Source: an uncultured Phascolarctobacterium sp. (GTDB lineage: Bacteria; Bacillota; Negativicutes; Acidaminococcales; Acidaminococcaceae). From it: DNA of 64,000 nucleotides. Both the position numbers and the translations under genes were made by a program. The DNA is taken from NCBI RefSeq assembly GCF_934190775.1, contig NZ_CAKPTG010000015.1:5416-69415 (forward strand), in the 5' to 3' direction. This document shows, in pieces, positions 24,234 to 31,969 of the stretch; the stretch's first letter is position 1; the number at the start of each line of letters is the position of its first letter. The notes under the pieces are model-generated. The model was not told the DNA's origin, searched no databases, and saw only the letters and a program-made list of their open reading frames with translations.

Positions 24234-24969
24234 ACTGATCCCTCCTTAAATAAGTTAAAGCATTTTCATATAAAGCTAAGGTAATTTCGTCCGGCTGCTT
24301 CTCCAGCAGAAACATTACCGCCAGCAAACTTTCCTTCTTATCGGCAAAGCCGCAGCGTACACGCTCAAAGTAGTAGCTTTGCAGGCTTTCCTTTACAGCC
24401 GTAAATAATATTTTATCACATTTGTAGTAGGCCAGACAATCTTCATACTTCAGCCAGGGCTGAATCCGCAGCAGCTCCGCCAGCTTGCTGCGCAGCTCCT
24501 CGCGCTGCTCGCGCTCACAGATGCTGCACATTGCCAGTCCCTTGCGCATTTGGGCACCGCAGACAGGGCATTTTGTATATTCCGCAGGCGGGGCAGGCGG
24601 CTCGGCCTCCTTGGCCTTTTGCTCCTGCCTTTTGAAAAAGCTGCCGGTATGAAAGTAAACCTTTTTTATCAGCACACGTCCCAGCAAAAAGGAGTTGATT
24701 TTTTGCAGGAACAGCTGCTGCATCATATACAGCTCATTAGCCAGCATACTGTTGGCCGTACGCACATAAAGCTCGTTGCCGCTGATTTTTTCAATCGCAC
24801 AGCTGCGCGCCAGGTTTTCGCCCACAATCTCGCTCCATCTGCTTTCCAGATAATGCTGCAGATAAGCCATTTTGATTTTCGGCGAAATATAAACATCTTT
24901 ATAGGTGCGGCGCGGGTCAAACAGACGGCGGATAACCTCCTCCGCAGCCTCTAAATTTTCAGCATACAT
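24193..24969 (-). CDS. DUF721/DciA-like protein with C-terminal zinc ribbon
   Basis: A 258-residue protein. Residues 30-105 (WSEIVGENLARSCAIEKISGNELYVRTANSMLANELYMMQ and on) are a DUF721/DciA KH-like domain; DciA loads the replicative helicase in bacteria that lack DnaC or DnaI. It is followed by a linker and a CxxC...CxxC zinc ribbon (CPVCG...CSICE, about 134-154) and a helical C-terminal domain. The extra zinc-ribbon/helical half is not part of minimal DciA. The position between recF and gyrB, near dnaA, supports a replication role. Confidence 0.82.
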   Translation of the reverse strand: MYAENLEAAEEVIRRLFDPRRTYKDVYISPKIKMAYLQHYLESRWSEIVGENLARSCAIEKISGNELYVRTANSMLANELYMMQQLFLQKINSFLLGRVLIKKVYFHTGSFFKRQEQKAKEAEPPAPPAEYTKCPVCGAQMRKGLAMCSICEREQREELRSKLAELLRIQPWLKYEDCLAYYKCDKILFTAVKESLQSYYFERVRCGFADKKESLLAVMFLLEKQPDEITLALYENALTYLRRDQCVSAFGSRLHGKK

Positions 24970-24971
24970 AA

Positions 24972-26099
24972 TTAGGCCTCGCTTATACAGCCACCGGAAA
25001 TTTTAAAATAAGCATTGCCTGCAAGCTCCGGTATCAGCTCGCGGTCATTTACTGTGATAAAGGTCTGCACTCTGCCGTCGATAAACAGCAGCAGCTGGGA
25101 GCGGCGACTGTTATCAAGCTCGCTCATAACGTCATCTAATAGCAGGACGGGGAATTCGCCCAGCTCGTTTTTGACATACTGCAGCTGCGACAGCTTCAGT
25201 GCCAGGGCACCGCTGCGCTGCTGCCCCTGAGAGCCGAAGGAGCGCAGGGACAGACCATTGAGCAAAAGCTGCAAATCGTCGCGGTGGGGGCCGATGCCTG
25301 TATTGCCGCGCAGAATATCGATGCGCTGACGCTCCAGCAATCTGTCGCGATAAAAATCCTCTGTGGCTTCCGCAGCAGACTGCGGATAAAGCAGCTCGCT
25401 GTTGTTGGCCTTCTGTTCATAGCGCACCTGCAGCATTTCGCTGCCCTGCGTAATAGAAGAGTAAATCTCGCCGGCAATAGCCTGCAGCTTTGCCAGCGCT
25501 GCCAAACGCCTGCGTACAATAGCTGCTGCCAGACGGATAAATTCCTCGTTCCAGGGCTGCAGCACCTCAGCACTGCCACCGTTATCACGCAGCTCCTTTA
25601 AAAGACGGTTGCGCTGCAGCAGCACGCGGTTATACTTCAGCAGCAGATCGTAGTAAACAGCATCAGTCTGCGCAATCTGCATATCAAAGAAGCGACGTCT
25701 TAAGGCAGGCTCACCCTTGACCAGCTGCAAATCCTCCGGCGAAAACATTACTGCATTCAGCGCGCCATAATGCTCCTTAGGACGCACGCGCGCACCATCA
25801 AGCAGTATTTCCTTGTGCCAACGCTCATGCTGACGGTATTTTTTGATTTTTACCTCATGACTGCCGCTGAAGCTGGCATATTCTACGCCTACAGCCATCG
25901 CTTCCGTACCCATTTTCAGCATTTCCTCTTCAGCCGAGGTACGGTGCGACATACCGAAGGCACCATAAAAGATAGCCTCCAGCAGATTAGTCTTTCCCTG
26001 GGCGTTTTGCCCGTAAAAAACATTAATCATAGCGGGAAGCTGCAGCTGGCAGCTTCCATAATTGCGGAAATTAACCGCATAAAGACTATTGATTTTCAT
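24972..26099 (-). CDS. recF: DNA replication and repair protein RecF
   Basis: A 375-residue SMC-like ATPase. Walker A GQNAQGKTNLLEAI (about 30-43), the signature-like FGSQGQQRSGALALKLSQ (about 290-307) and Walker B PVLLLDDVMSELD (about 320-332) are all present. It helps load RecA at single-strand gaps via RecO and RecR. Its ATG overlaps the stop of the S4 gene by one base (TAATG). Confidence 0.97.
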   Translation of the reverse strand: MKINSLYAVNFRNYGSCQLQLPAMINVFYGQNAQGKTNLLEAIFYGAFGMSHRTSAEEEMLKMGTEAMAVGVEYASFSGSHEVKIKKYRQHERWHKEILLDGARVRPKEHYGALNAVMFSPEDLQLVKGEPALRRRFFDMQIAQTDAVYYDLLLKYNRVLLQRNRLLKELRDNGGSAEVLQPWNEEFIRLAAAIVRRRLAALAKLQAIAGEIYSSITQGSEMLQVRYEQKANNSELLYPQSAAEATEDFYRDRLLERQRIDILRGNTGIGPHRDDLQLLLNGLSLRSFGSQGQQRSGALALKLSQLQYVKNELGEFPVLLLDDVMSELDNSRRSQLLLFIDGRVQTFITVNDRELIPELAGNAYFKISGGCISEA

Positions 26100-26323
26100 T
26101 AAGCTTCTTTGGCAACGGTCAGCTCTATCTGGTCATCAATATTAACTACATCACCAGGATGCACCTTTTTGCGTTTTTCCGTTACCAGCTGGCCGTTCAG
26201 GCGGACAACGCCATCTTCAACCATCATAAATGCCTGGCCTCCGGTATCAGCAACACCGGAAAACTTCAGCAGCTTATCCATAGTAATGAATTCTGTTCTG
26301 ATTTCTACAGTTTCTTTTTGCAT
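26099..26323 (-). CDS. S4-domain RNA-binding protein (YaaA/RlbA type)
   Basis: A 74-residue single S4 domain: IRTEFITMDKLLKFSGVADTGGQA, then VRLNGQLVTEKRKKVHPGDVV. This is the small S4 protein always found between dnaN and recF in Firmicutes (B. subtilis YaaA), probably a ribosome/RNA-associated factor. It is coupled to recF by overlap and follows dnaN by 12 bp. Confidence 0.92.
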   Translation of the reverse strand: MQKETVEIRTEFITMDKLLKFSGVADTGGQAFMMVEDGVVRLNGQLVTEKRKKVHPGDVVNIDDQIELTVAKEA

Positions 26324-26335
26324 AATAGCCGCTCC

Positions 26336-27445
26336 TTAGAAAACAACGCGTACCGGAGTAACGATATAGGTATAATCAGGCTCTTCAGCGCAGGTAACGC
26401 AAACAGGGCTGAGAGAGGTATTCATGGATAAAACTGCTTCTTCTGCTTCCAGGTTCTTCAGAATATCCAAGATATACTTAGCATTAAAGGCAACATTCAG
26501 CGGGTCACCAACAGTCTGGCAGGCAACAACCTCTAGGCCGGTACCAACATCAGGGCTGCTGCTGGTAATCGTAATTTCCTCAGCAGCTACGCTCATTTTT
26601 ATAATGCTGTAATCACCGTCAGTAGAGAAGAGTGCTACACGCTCAACAGCACCTGCCAGCTCTTTAATATTGACCTTGCTGGTCAGAGCGAATTTAGGCG
26701 GGATAACACGACGATAATCCGGGAACTGACCTTCAATCAGACGGGAAACAATAACAACATTATCAATCACAACCATAATCTGGTTATTCAACAGGGAAAT
26801 AAGTACCTGCTGAGGTACTTCGCCGGTCAGGTTACGGGAAATTTCCGTTAGTACCTTAGAAGGGATAATCATGCTGATAGCTTCATTTCCTTCATAAGGC
26901 AGAGATTTGATAGCCAGACGATGGGTATTGGTACCAACAAAGGTGATTTTGCCGTCTTTAGCCTCTACGAGGATACCGGTAAACAAAGGTCTTGCTTCAT
27001 CAGTAGAGCAGGAGAAGATAGTTTTCTTAATCAGCTCCTTAATCATACTGTCATCAAGTGCAATGGTTCTGTCTGCATCAAAGGTGGGAAATTTAGGATA
27101 ATCATCTTCATTCATTAAGAAGAGCTGATATTCAGATTTACCGGAGCTTACTTTAATAGCATGTTTTTCAGCATTCTTGCTGATAGTCAGGCTTTCACCG
27201 GGCAATTTACGGATAAGGTCAGCAAAATGCTTGGCAGAAACAACTATTTCCCCCGGCTCGCTGATTTCAGCATCAATGGTGCAGGAAATGGCCATGTTTA
27301 AATCCATAGCTTGTATTTCCAGCTTGTCAGCTGATGCGATTACGTGAATACCGGAAAAGATAGGTGTGCTTGGCTTGGAAATAATTGCTCTTTGAACTGT
27401 TTGGATGGCTTTATTTAAGCTGTTGGTATTACAGGAAATTATCAT
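26336..27445 (-). CDS. dnaN: DNA polymerase III beta clamp
   Basis: A 369-residue sliding clamp with three topologically similar domains. Landmarks: MIISCNTNSLNKAIQTVQRAI at the start, IFSGIHVIA, FSCSTDEARPLFTGILVE, LIEGQFPDYRRVIPPKF and the C-terminal YTYIVTPVRV. It tethers polymerase III to DNA. It heads a tight operon (dnaN-S4-recF-DUF721-remB-gyrB-99 aa-thiN) with overlaps or gaps of at most 32 bp. It begins with ATG after GGAGGACTG. Confidence 0.98.
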   Translation of the reverse strand: MIISCNTNSLNKAIQTVQRAIISKPSTPIFSGIHVIASADKLEIQAMDLNMAISCTIDAEISEPGEIVVSAKHFADLIRKLPGESLTISKNAEKHAIKVSSGKSEYQLFLMNEDDYPKFPTFDADRTIALDDSMIKELIKKTIFSCSTDEARPLFTGILVEAKDGKITFVGTNTHRLAIKSLPYEGNEAISMIIPSKVLTEISRNLTGEVPQQVLISLLNNQIMVVIDNVVIVSRLIEGQFPDYRRVIPPKFALTSKVNIKELAGAVERVALFSTDGDYSIIKMSVAAEEITITSSSPDVGTGLEVVACQTVGDPLNVAFNAKYILDILKNLEAEEAVLSMNTSLSPVCVTCAEEPDYTYIVTPVRVVF

Positions 27446-27706
27446 TTGTTCACAGTCCTCCTTGGTTTTTTAATACTGTTATAATATATAAAAAGTAGTC
27501 GACGTAGTAGTAGAGCCTGTTAGTTATGGGGAAAAGTACCTCAAGCTCAGTTGTGGTGGGTTATTTCCCATGTATATAAAGCTGTTGATAACCGGGAAAT
27601 AATATACACACAATCTACAGGAAAAAATTTTATCAACTGGTGCCCCAAAGTTATACACAGTTTAGGGGCTAGTTATCAACAGTTTTTGTGGATAACTTTT
27701 TTACTG
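27446..27706. other. oriC: probable oriC: dnaA-dnaN intergenic region with DnaA boxes
   Basis: This 261-bp gap holds a cluster of DnaA-box-like 9-mers: TGTGGATAA (27687-27695, exact on the minus strand), TTATACACA (27651-27659), TTATCAACA (27673-27681), TGTTGATAA (27583-27591) and a weaker TTATCAACT (27630-27638). AT-rich tracts adjoin the box cluster (27480-27500 and 27591-27630). With boxes also upstream of dnaA, it resembles the bipartite Firmicutes origin. Gene transcription diverges around this region, as expected. Confidence 0.8.
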
Positions 27707-29092
27707 TTATTGCCGTAAGATTTCTATGATTTCCTGCAGCTCGTTTTGGAAGGTGAGGCTGCTGTTTTTGCATTTGCTGATTTTTTCATAAGCATGGATA
27801 ACGGTGGTATGGTCACGTCCGCCAAAGAGCTCACCGATACGCGGATAAGATAAATCAGCCAGTTCACGGCAAAGATACATAGCTACCTGACGCGGGAAGG
27901 CAATGTTTTGGGTACGCTTTTTATTGAACAGCTCGTCCTGCTTCACATTGTAGTGGTCAGCAATAACCTTGATGATGCCTTCAAAGGTGATGGTTTTGCT
28001 TTTGAGTTTGATATCGTTACCCATGTCTGCGAGAACCTTTTGCGCAGTTTCCACGGTGATGGGCATATGCATCAGGGAGGTATATGCTACTATTTTGTTG
28101 TAGGCGCCTTCGATCTCACGGATGTTGGTGGCGATGTTGGTTGCCAGCAGGGTGATGACATCGGTAGGCAGGGTGATATTGTCGGATGCTGCCTTGGTAC
28201 GCAGGATGGCCATACGTGTTTCCAGGTCAGGTGTCTGGATATCAGCTGTCAGTCCCTGGTCAAAACGGGAACGCAGGCGGTCTTCCAGCGTTTCAATTTC
28301 ACGGGGAGGACGATCACTGGAGATGATGATCTGCTTATCAGCATCCTTCAGTGCATTAAATGTATGGAAGAATTCTACCTGTGTCTGCTCCTTGCCCTTC
28401 AGAAACTGGATATCGTCGATAATCAGACAGTCGATATTGCGGTATTTCTGACGGAAGGCTTCCGTGGTTTTGTTCTGAATAGAGTTGATGATTTCGTTGG
28501 TGAATTTTTCACTGGAGGTGTACAGTACCTTCATGCTGGGATTATTCTGCTTGATGCGGTTGCCGATAGCGTGCATCAGATGTGTTTTGCCCAGACCAAC
28601 GCCGCCATAAAGGAAGAGAGGATTGTAGGCATGCGCCGGGTCATTGGCTACTGCCTGCGCTGCTGCGTGGGCGAAGCGGTTGGAGTTGCCGATGACAAAG
28701 GTTTCAAAAACGTATTTAGGGTTCAGGTTGCTTTCATCGGGCTGCTGCACGGAGGTGTTTTCGTTAAACAGCTGCTGCTGTTCACGCTTTGTTGGTACAG
28801 CGGGCAGCTCCTCAGCTGGAGAATTGTCGCTGCTGCCGTTGTCCATGGTTTCGATGATGAGCTTGATGTTTTTGCTCATAATGCCTGCAAGGACGCCTTC
28901 GATAACCTGAGCGTAGTTTTCCTCCAGCATAGTTTTAAAGAAATCGTTTTTGACAGCTACTTTGTAGTAGGTATCTGTCACCTCTAACGGCATAATAGGT
29001 TTTATCCAGACGTTAAAAACCTTTTCATTAAAGGATTCCTTTAATTTGTCCTTACATCTGACCCAGATTTCCGCTAAATCATAGGAATTCAT
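27707..29092 (-). CDS. dnaA: chromosomal replication initiator DnaA
   Basis: A 461-residue DnaA with all four domains. Domain I (IWVRCKDKLKESFNEKVFNVWIKPI) is followed by a short linker. The AAA+ core begins NPKYVFETFVIGNSNRFAHAAA, with Walker A GGVGLGKTHLMHAIG and Walker B CLIIDDIQFLKGKE. The domain IV helix-turn-helix ends with the signature GGRDHTTVIHAYEKI. It unwinds oriC with ATP. Its promoter contains a DnaA box in the spacer, suggesting autoregulation. Start ATG at 29092 after AAAGGA. Confidence 0.98.
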   Translation of the reverse strand: MNSYDLAEIWVRCKDKLKESFNEKVFNVWIKPIMPLEVTDTYYKVAVKNDFFKTMLEENYAQVIEGVLAGIMSKNIKLIIETMDNGSSDNSPAEELPAVPTKREQQQLFNENTSVQQPDESNLNPKYVFETFVIGNSNRFAHAAAQAVANDPAHAYNPLFLYGGVGLGKTHLMHAIGNRIKQNNPSMKVLYTSSEKFTNEIINSIQNKTTEAFRQKYRNIDCLIIDDIQFLKGKEQTQVEFFHTFNALKDADKQIIISSDRPPREIETLEDRLRSRFDQGLTADIQTPDLETRMAILRTKAASDNITLPTDVITLLATNIATNIREIEGAYNKIVAYTSLMHMPITVETAQKVLADMGNDIKLKSKTITFEGIIKVIADHYNVKQDELFNKKRTQNIAFPRQVAMYLCRELADLSYPRIGELFGGRDHTTVIHAYEKISKCKNSSLTFQNELQEIIEILRQ

Positions 29093-29206
29093 ATAGATAC
29101 ATCCTTTCTCGCTAAAATTAGAAAAATAAAAACGACAGCCTGCATTGCCCGCGGAAGGGCGTGTAAGCGCCGGTTAAATTACAAGAGAAGCTAAATTTCC
29201 ATATAT

Positions 29207-29235
29207 ATTTTAGCAGACTGTGGATAACTTCGCAA
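29207..29235 (-). promoter_or_regulatory. dnaA promoter with an embedded DnaA box
   Basis: On the minus strand TTGCGA (29235-29230) and TAAAAT (29212-29207) are 17 bp apart, and an exact DnaA box TTATCCACA (29227-29219) occupies the spacer. DnaA binding would block RNA polymerase. The 114-bp leader (29093-29206) shows a GC-rich inverted stretch but no recognised RNA. Confidence 0.65.
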
Positions 29236-29283
29236 ATTTCCTAAGAAAAATTTCGCAGTTGGCAGAAAAATAGCTGTTTTTAC

Positions 29284-29312
29284 TTGACGAAGTTTTTATT
29301 TTCCCATATAAT
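29284..29312 (+). promoter_or_regulatory. rpmH operon promoter
   Basis: TTGACG (29284-29289), a 17-bp spacer and TATAAT (29307-29312), about 140 bp before rpmH. It is divergent from the dnaA promoter; together they occupy most of the 360-bp gap at 29093-29452. Confidence 0.75.
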
Positions 29313-29452
29313 AAGTTAGTAATACCTTGCGTGGTGCTGCAGGTGCTGAAAAAGCGCGTTACGGCCGCGTTGGTAGAACAAATAACAGCTATCAATATTC
29401 ACATACATTAGAAATTGATAAAATTTTGCGGTGGATAAGGAGGGAATACTGA

Positions 29453-29587
29453 ATGAAGCGTACTTTTCAACCTAACAATCTCAGAAGAAAAAGAACTCAT
29501 GGTTTCAGAGAAAGAATGAAAACTTTGGGCGGTCGTCAAGTTCTCAAAAGAAGACGTGCTAGAGGCAGAAAGAAATTGTCTGCATAA
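29453..29587 (+). CDS. rpmH: 50S ribosomal protein L34
   Basis: A 44-codon gene read directly from the bases: it begins MKRTFQPNNLRRKRTHGF, continues RERMKTLGGRQVLKRRR and ends RKKLSA. This is the invariant bL34 sequence pattern. The ribosome site AAGGAGGG lies 8 nt upstream. It opens the rightward rpmH-rnpA-yidD-yidC-jag cluster. Confidence 0.97.
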   Translation: MKRTFQPNNLRRKRTHGFRERMKTLGGRQVLKRRRARGRKKLSA

Positions 29588-29594
29588 CATTATA

Positions 29595-29623
29595 AAATAG
29601 GCCGCGCAAGTGGCCTATTTTTT
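29595..29623 (+). terminator. hairpin between rpmH and rnpA
   Basis: AAATAGGCC / GGCCTATTT stem followed directly by TTT. It probably reduces read-through so that L34 is made in excess over RNase P protein. Confidence 0.7.
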
Positions 29624-29646
29624 CCATGCGGGCAGGTGTGCATTTG

Positions 29647-30003
29647 ATGCAAAAGAAAAAGTTTACTTTAAAAAAATTAAATCGACTTAAATCGAAGAAA
29701 AGTTTCCAGCTTGTCTATGTTAAAGGACGCACTGTTGTCGACGCTATGTCGGTTTTTTATATTCTTCCGGAACAGGGCGAGGATATAAAAATTGGTCTGG
29801 CAGTGGGCAAAAAGCTTGGCTGCGCTGTGGTGCGCAATCGTGTTAAGCGTATGATGCGTGAGGTATTCCGCATGCATAAGGCAGAACTCAAAAAGGGCTA
29901 TCATATAGTTTGGGTGGCTCGCAAGAAGCTGACAAAGGCTGACTACAAGACTTTTGAGCGTGTATTTTTAAGACTGGCAAAAAGGGCAGCTCTGCTGCAG
30001 TAA
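29647..30003 (+). CDS. rnpA: ribonuclease P protein component
   Basis: A 118-residue basic protein with the RnpA pattern: LNRLKSKKSFQLVY near the N-terminus, then IGLAVGKKLGCAVVRNRVKRMMREVFR, the conserved RNR motif. It assists the RNase P RNA in 5' maturation of tRNA. I choose the ATG at 29647 because AGGTG lies 8 nt before it and the family begins close to this point; an in-frame ATG at 29626 would add seven residues inside the hairpin region. Confidence 0.95.
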   Translation: MQKKKFTLKKLNRLKSKKSFQLVYVKGRTVVDAMSVFYILPEQGEDIKIGLAVGKKLGCAVVRNRVKRMMREVFRMHKAELKKGYHIVWVARKKLTKADYKTFERVFLRLAKRAALLQ

Positions 30004-30018
30004 TAAGGATAGAAGGCT

Positions 30019-30228
30019 ATGAGCAGGTTACTGATTTTGTGTATAAGATTCTATCAGATTTTTATATCACCTCTGAAACCGCCGACCTGCAGGTTTTATC
30101 CTACATGTTCAGCGTATGCTATTGAAGCGATTCAGAAGAAGGGACCGGTGAAGGGTACCTGGCTGGCTATTAAGCGTATTGCTAAATGCCATCCCTTTCA
30201 TCCCGGTGGCTATGACCCGGTGCCGTAA
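30019..30228 (+). CDS. yidD: membrane protein insertion efficiency factor YidD
   Basis: A 69-residue protein with the full YidD signature: IRFYQIFISPL, CRFYPTCSAYAIEAI, GTWLAIKRIAKCHPFHPGGYDPVP. It is an amphipathic inner-membrane-associated protein that aids YidC-dependent insertion. It lies between rnpA and yidC, the conserved order. Confidence 0.96.
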   Translation: MSRLLILCIRFYQIFISPLKPPTCRFYPTCSAYAIEAIQKKGPVKGTWLAIKRIAKCHPFHPGGYDPVP

Positions 30229-30273
30229 GCATACTATTAAGCTATAACACTTTGTTTATTAAGGAGTGATATC

Positions 30274-30918
30274 TTGGATTTTCTCGCTAATATTGTACAA
30301 CAGGTGTTAACTGTGCTCTATAACTTTACTGAGAGCATTGGTATACCGAACCTTGGCCTGGCTATTGTGTTAATGACCATTATTATTAAGCTGATTATGT
30401 ATCCGCTGACTCAAAAGCAGATTCAGTCAACTAAGGCTATGATGGAAATTCAGCCAAAGATGAAGGCTTTGCAGGAAAAATATAAGGATGATAAACAGCG
30501 CCTGAATATGGAGCTGGCTAATTTATATAAGAGCGAAGGCGTTAATCCGCTGGCAGGCTGCCTGCCTCTGCTCATCCAGATGCCGATCATGATTGGTATT
30601 TTTTATGGTATCCGTGATTACAACTATGCAGCACATCCGGAACTCATTACCAGCTTTTTATGGCTGGCTGATATTTCCAAGGCAGATCCGACCTATGTTC
30701 TGCCGGTGCTTTCTGCATTGACTACCTTCATTCAGACTAAGCAGACTATGCCGGCAAGCGGCGGCGGTGCACAGAACAAGATGATGATGTACTTCATGCC
30801 GTTGTTCATCGGTTATATCAGCTTGACCTTCCCTGCAGGCCTGGTTCTGTATTGGGTTGTAATGAATATTATGCAGATTGCACAGCAGTCTATTATGAAC
30901 AGAGCTGCGGCTAAATAA
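30274..30918 (+). CDS. yidC: membrane protein insertase YidC (short, Oxa1 type)
   Basis: A 214-residue Oxa1/YidC insertase with five hydrophobic segments and the conserved LTQKQIQSTKAMMEIQPKMKALQEKYK cytoplasmic loop and NPLAGCLPLLIQMPIMIG. It lacks the large periplasmic domain of proteobacterial YidC, although the organism appears diderm, and no lipobox is visible. It starts with TTG at 30274, with AAGGAGTGAT 4 nt upstream. Confidence 0.95.
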   Translation: MDFLANIVQQVLTVLYNFTESIGIPNLGLAIVLMTIIIKLIMYPLTQKQIQSTKAMMEIQPKMKALQEKYKDDKQRLNMELANLYKSEGVNPLAGCLPLLIQMPIMIGIFYGIRDYNYAAHPELITSFLWLADISKADPTYVLPVLSALTTFIQTKQTMPASGGGAQNKMMMYFMPLFIGYISLTFPAGLVLYWVVMNIMQIAQQSIMNRAAAK

Positions 30919-30945
30919 CGTGTAAGCGTATAGGAGTTGGTAAAG

Positions 30946-31863
30946 ATGGCTTTTGTTGAAAAGACCGGTAAGAGTGTGGACGAAGCTGTTGCAGCAGCTT
31001 TGGCAGAACTGAATGTTACAGCTGATGAGGCTGTTGTTGAAGTATTAGAAGAAGCAAAGAAGGGCTTTTTAGGCTTTGGCCGTAAGGATGCCCGTGTACG
31101 CGTAAGCGTTAAGCCTGCAGTTGAAGAAAAACCTGCAGAGGCTGCACCCGCTGCTGAGAAAACAGTAAGCGAGGCTGCTGCTGATGCTGTAGCTGCAGTG
31201 AAGGAAGCCGCTGCTGTTGCTGCCGTTGCTTTTGCTAAAAAGGCAGATGCTGTGAAGGCTGATGCTGCTGTAGCTGCTGAGGACTTCAAGAAAAAGGCTG
31301 CAGATGCTAAGGATGACGCAGTGGATGATGCTATTGCAGCGCTGAATGCTTTGAAGAGCGAGCGCCGCGAACGTCAGAATCGCGAACCGCGTAAATACAA
31401 TGTAAGTGATGAGGCAGTTGCTGCTGCTAAGGAATTTTTGCAGAAAATCTTCAATGCTATGCATATTGAGGTTGCTATGGAAAAATTCATCAACAAAAAT
31501 GACGGTAGCGTTACCTTCCGCCTGCATGGTGATGATATGGGTATTTTAATCGGCAAGCATGGACAGACCTTAGACAGCTTGCAATACCTGACCAATCTTG
31601 TTGCTAATAAGAACAGCAACGAGCGTGTGCGTGTAATCATTGATGTTGAGGATTACCGCGACCGCCGTATCGAGACTCTTAACCGTCTGGCTGCACGTCT
31701 GGCGGATAAGGTTAAACGTACCGGTGAGCGCGTAGCCCTGGAGCCTATGAATCCGCACGAGCGCAAGATTATCCATATGGCACTGCAGGGTGACCGTCGT
31801 GTTACTACTCTGAGCGAGGGCGATGAGCCTTATCGTCATGTGGTTATCGAGCTGAAAAAATAA
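30946..31863 (+). CDS. jag: Jag/KhpB RNA-binding protein with long Ala/Lys linker
   Basis: A 305-residue protein. Jag-N domain (residues 1-55: VEKTGKSVDEAVAAALAELN ... EAKKGFLGFGRKDARV), an unusually long Ala/Lys/Asp-rich low-complexity linker (about 65-145), then a KH domain (VTFRLHGDDMGILIGKHGQTLDSLQYLTNLVAN) and an R3H domain (ALEPMNPHERKIIHMALQGDRRVTTLSEG). It is an RNA chaperone-like regulator of cell division and envelope growth in Firmicutes. The linker resembles histone H1-like tails and may be elongated by repeat expansion. The start at 30946 follows AGGAG by 9 nt. Confidence 0.93.
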   Translation: MAFVEKTGKSVDEAVAAALAELNVTADEAVVEVLEEAKKGFLGFGRKDARVRVSVKPAVEEKPAEAAPAAEKTVSEAAADAVAAVKEAAAVAAVAFAKKADAVKADAAVAAEDFKKKAADAKDDAVDDAIAALNALKSERRERQNREPRKYNVSDEAVAAAKEFLQKIFNAMHIEVAMEKFINKNDGSVTFRLHGDDMGILIGKHGQTLDSLQYLTNLVANKNSNERVRVIIDVEDYRDRRIETLNRLAARLADKVKRTGERVALEPMNPHERKIIHMALQGDRRVTTLSEGDEPYRHVVIELKK

Positions 31864-31873
31864 AATATAAAGC

Positions 31874-31925
31874 AAGGCTGTCGCGTTAAGTTAATTAGAG
31901 GCTTATTTGCGGCAGCCTTTTTTCC
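31874..31925 (+). terminator. terminator after jag
   Basis: AAGGCTGTCGC / GCGGCAGCCTT stem followed by a T-run, between jag and mnmE. Confidence 0.8.
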
Positions 31926-31969
31926 GTACTGAGCTTTTTGTGCGGTACAGATAAAAGAAGGGGTGTCAT

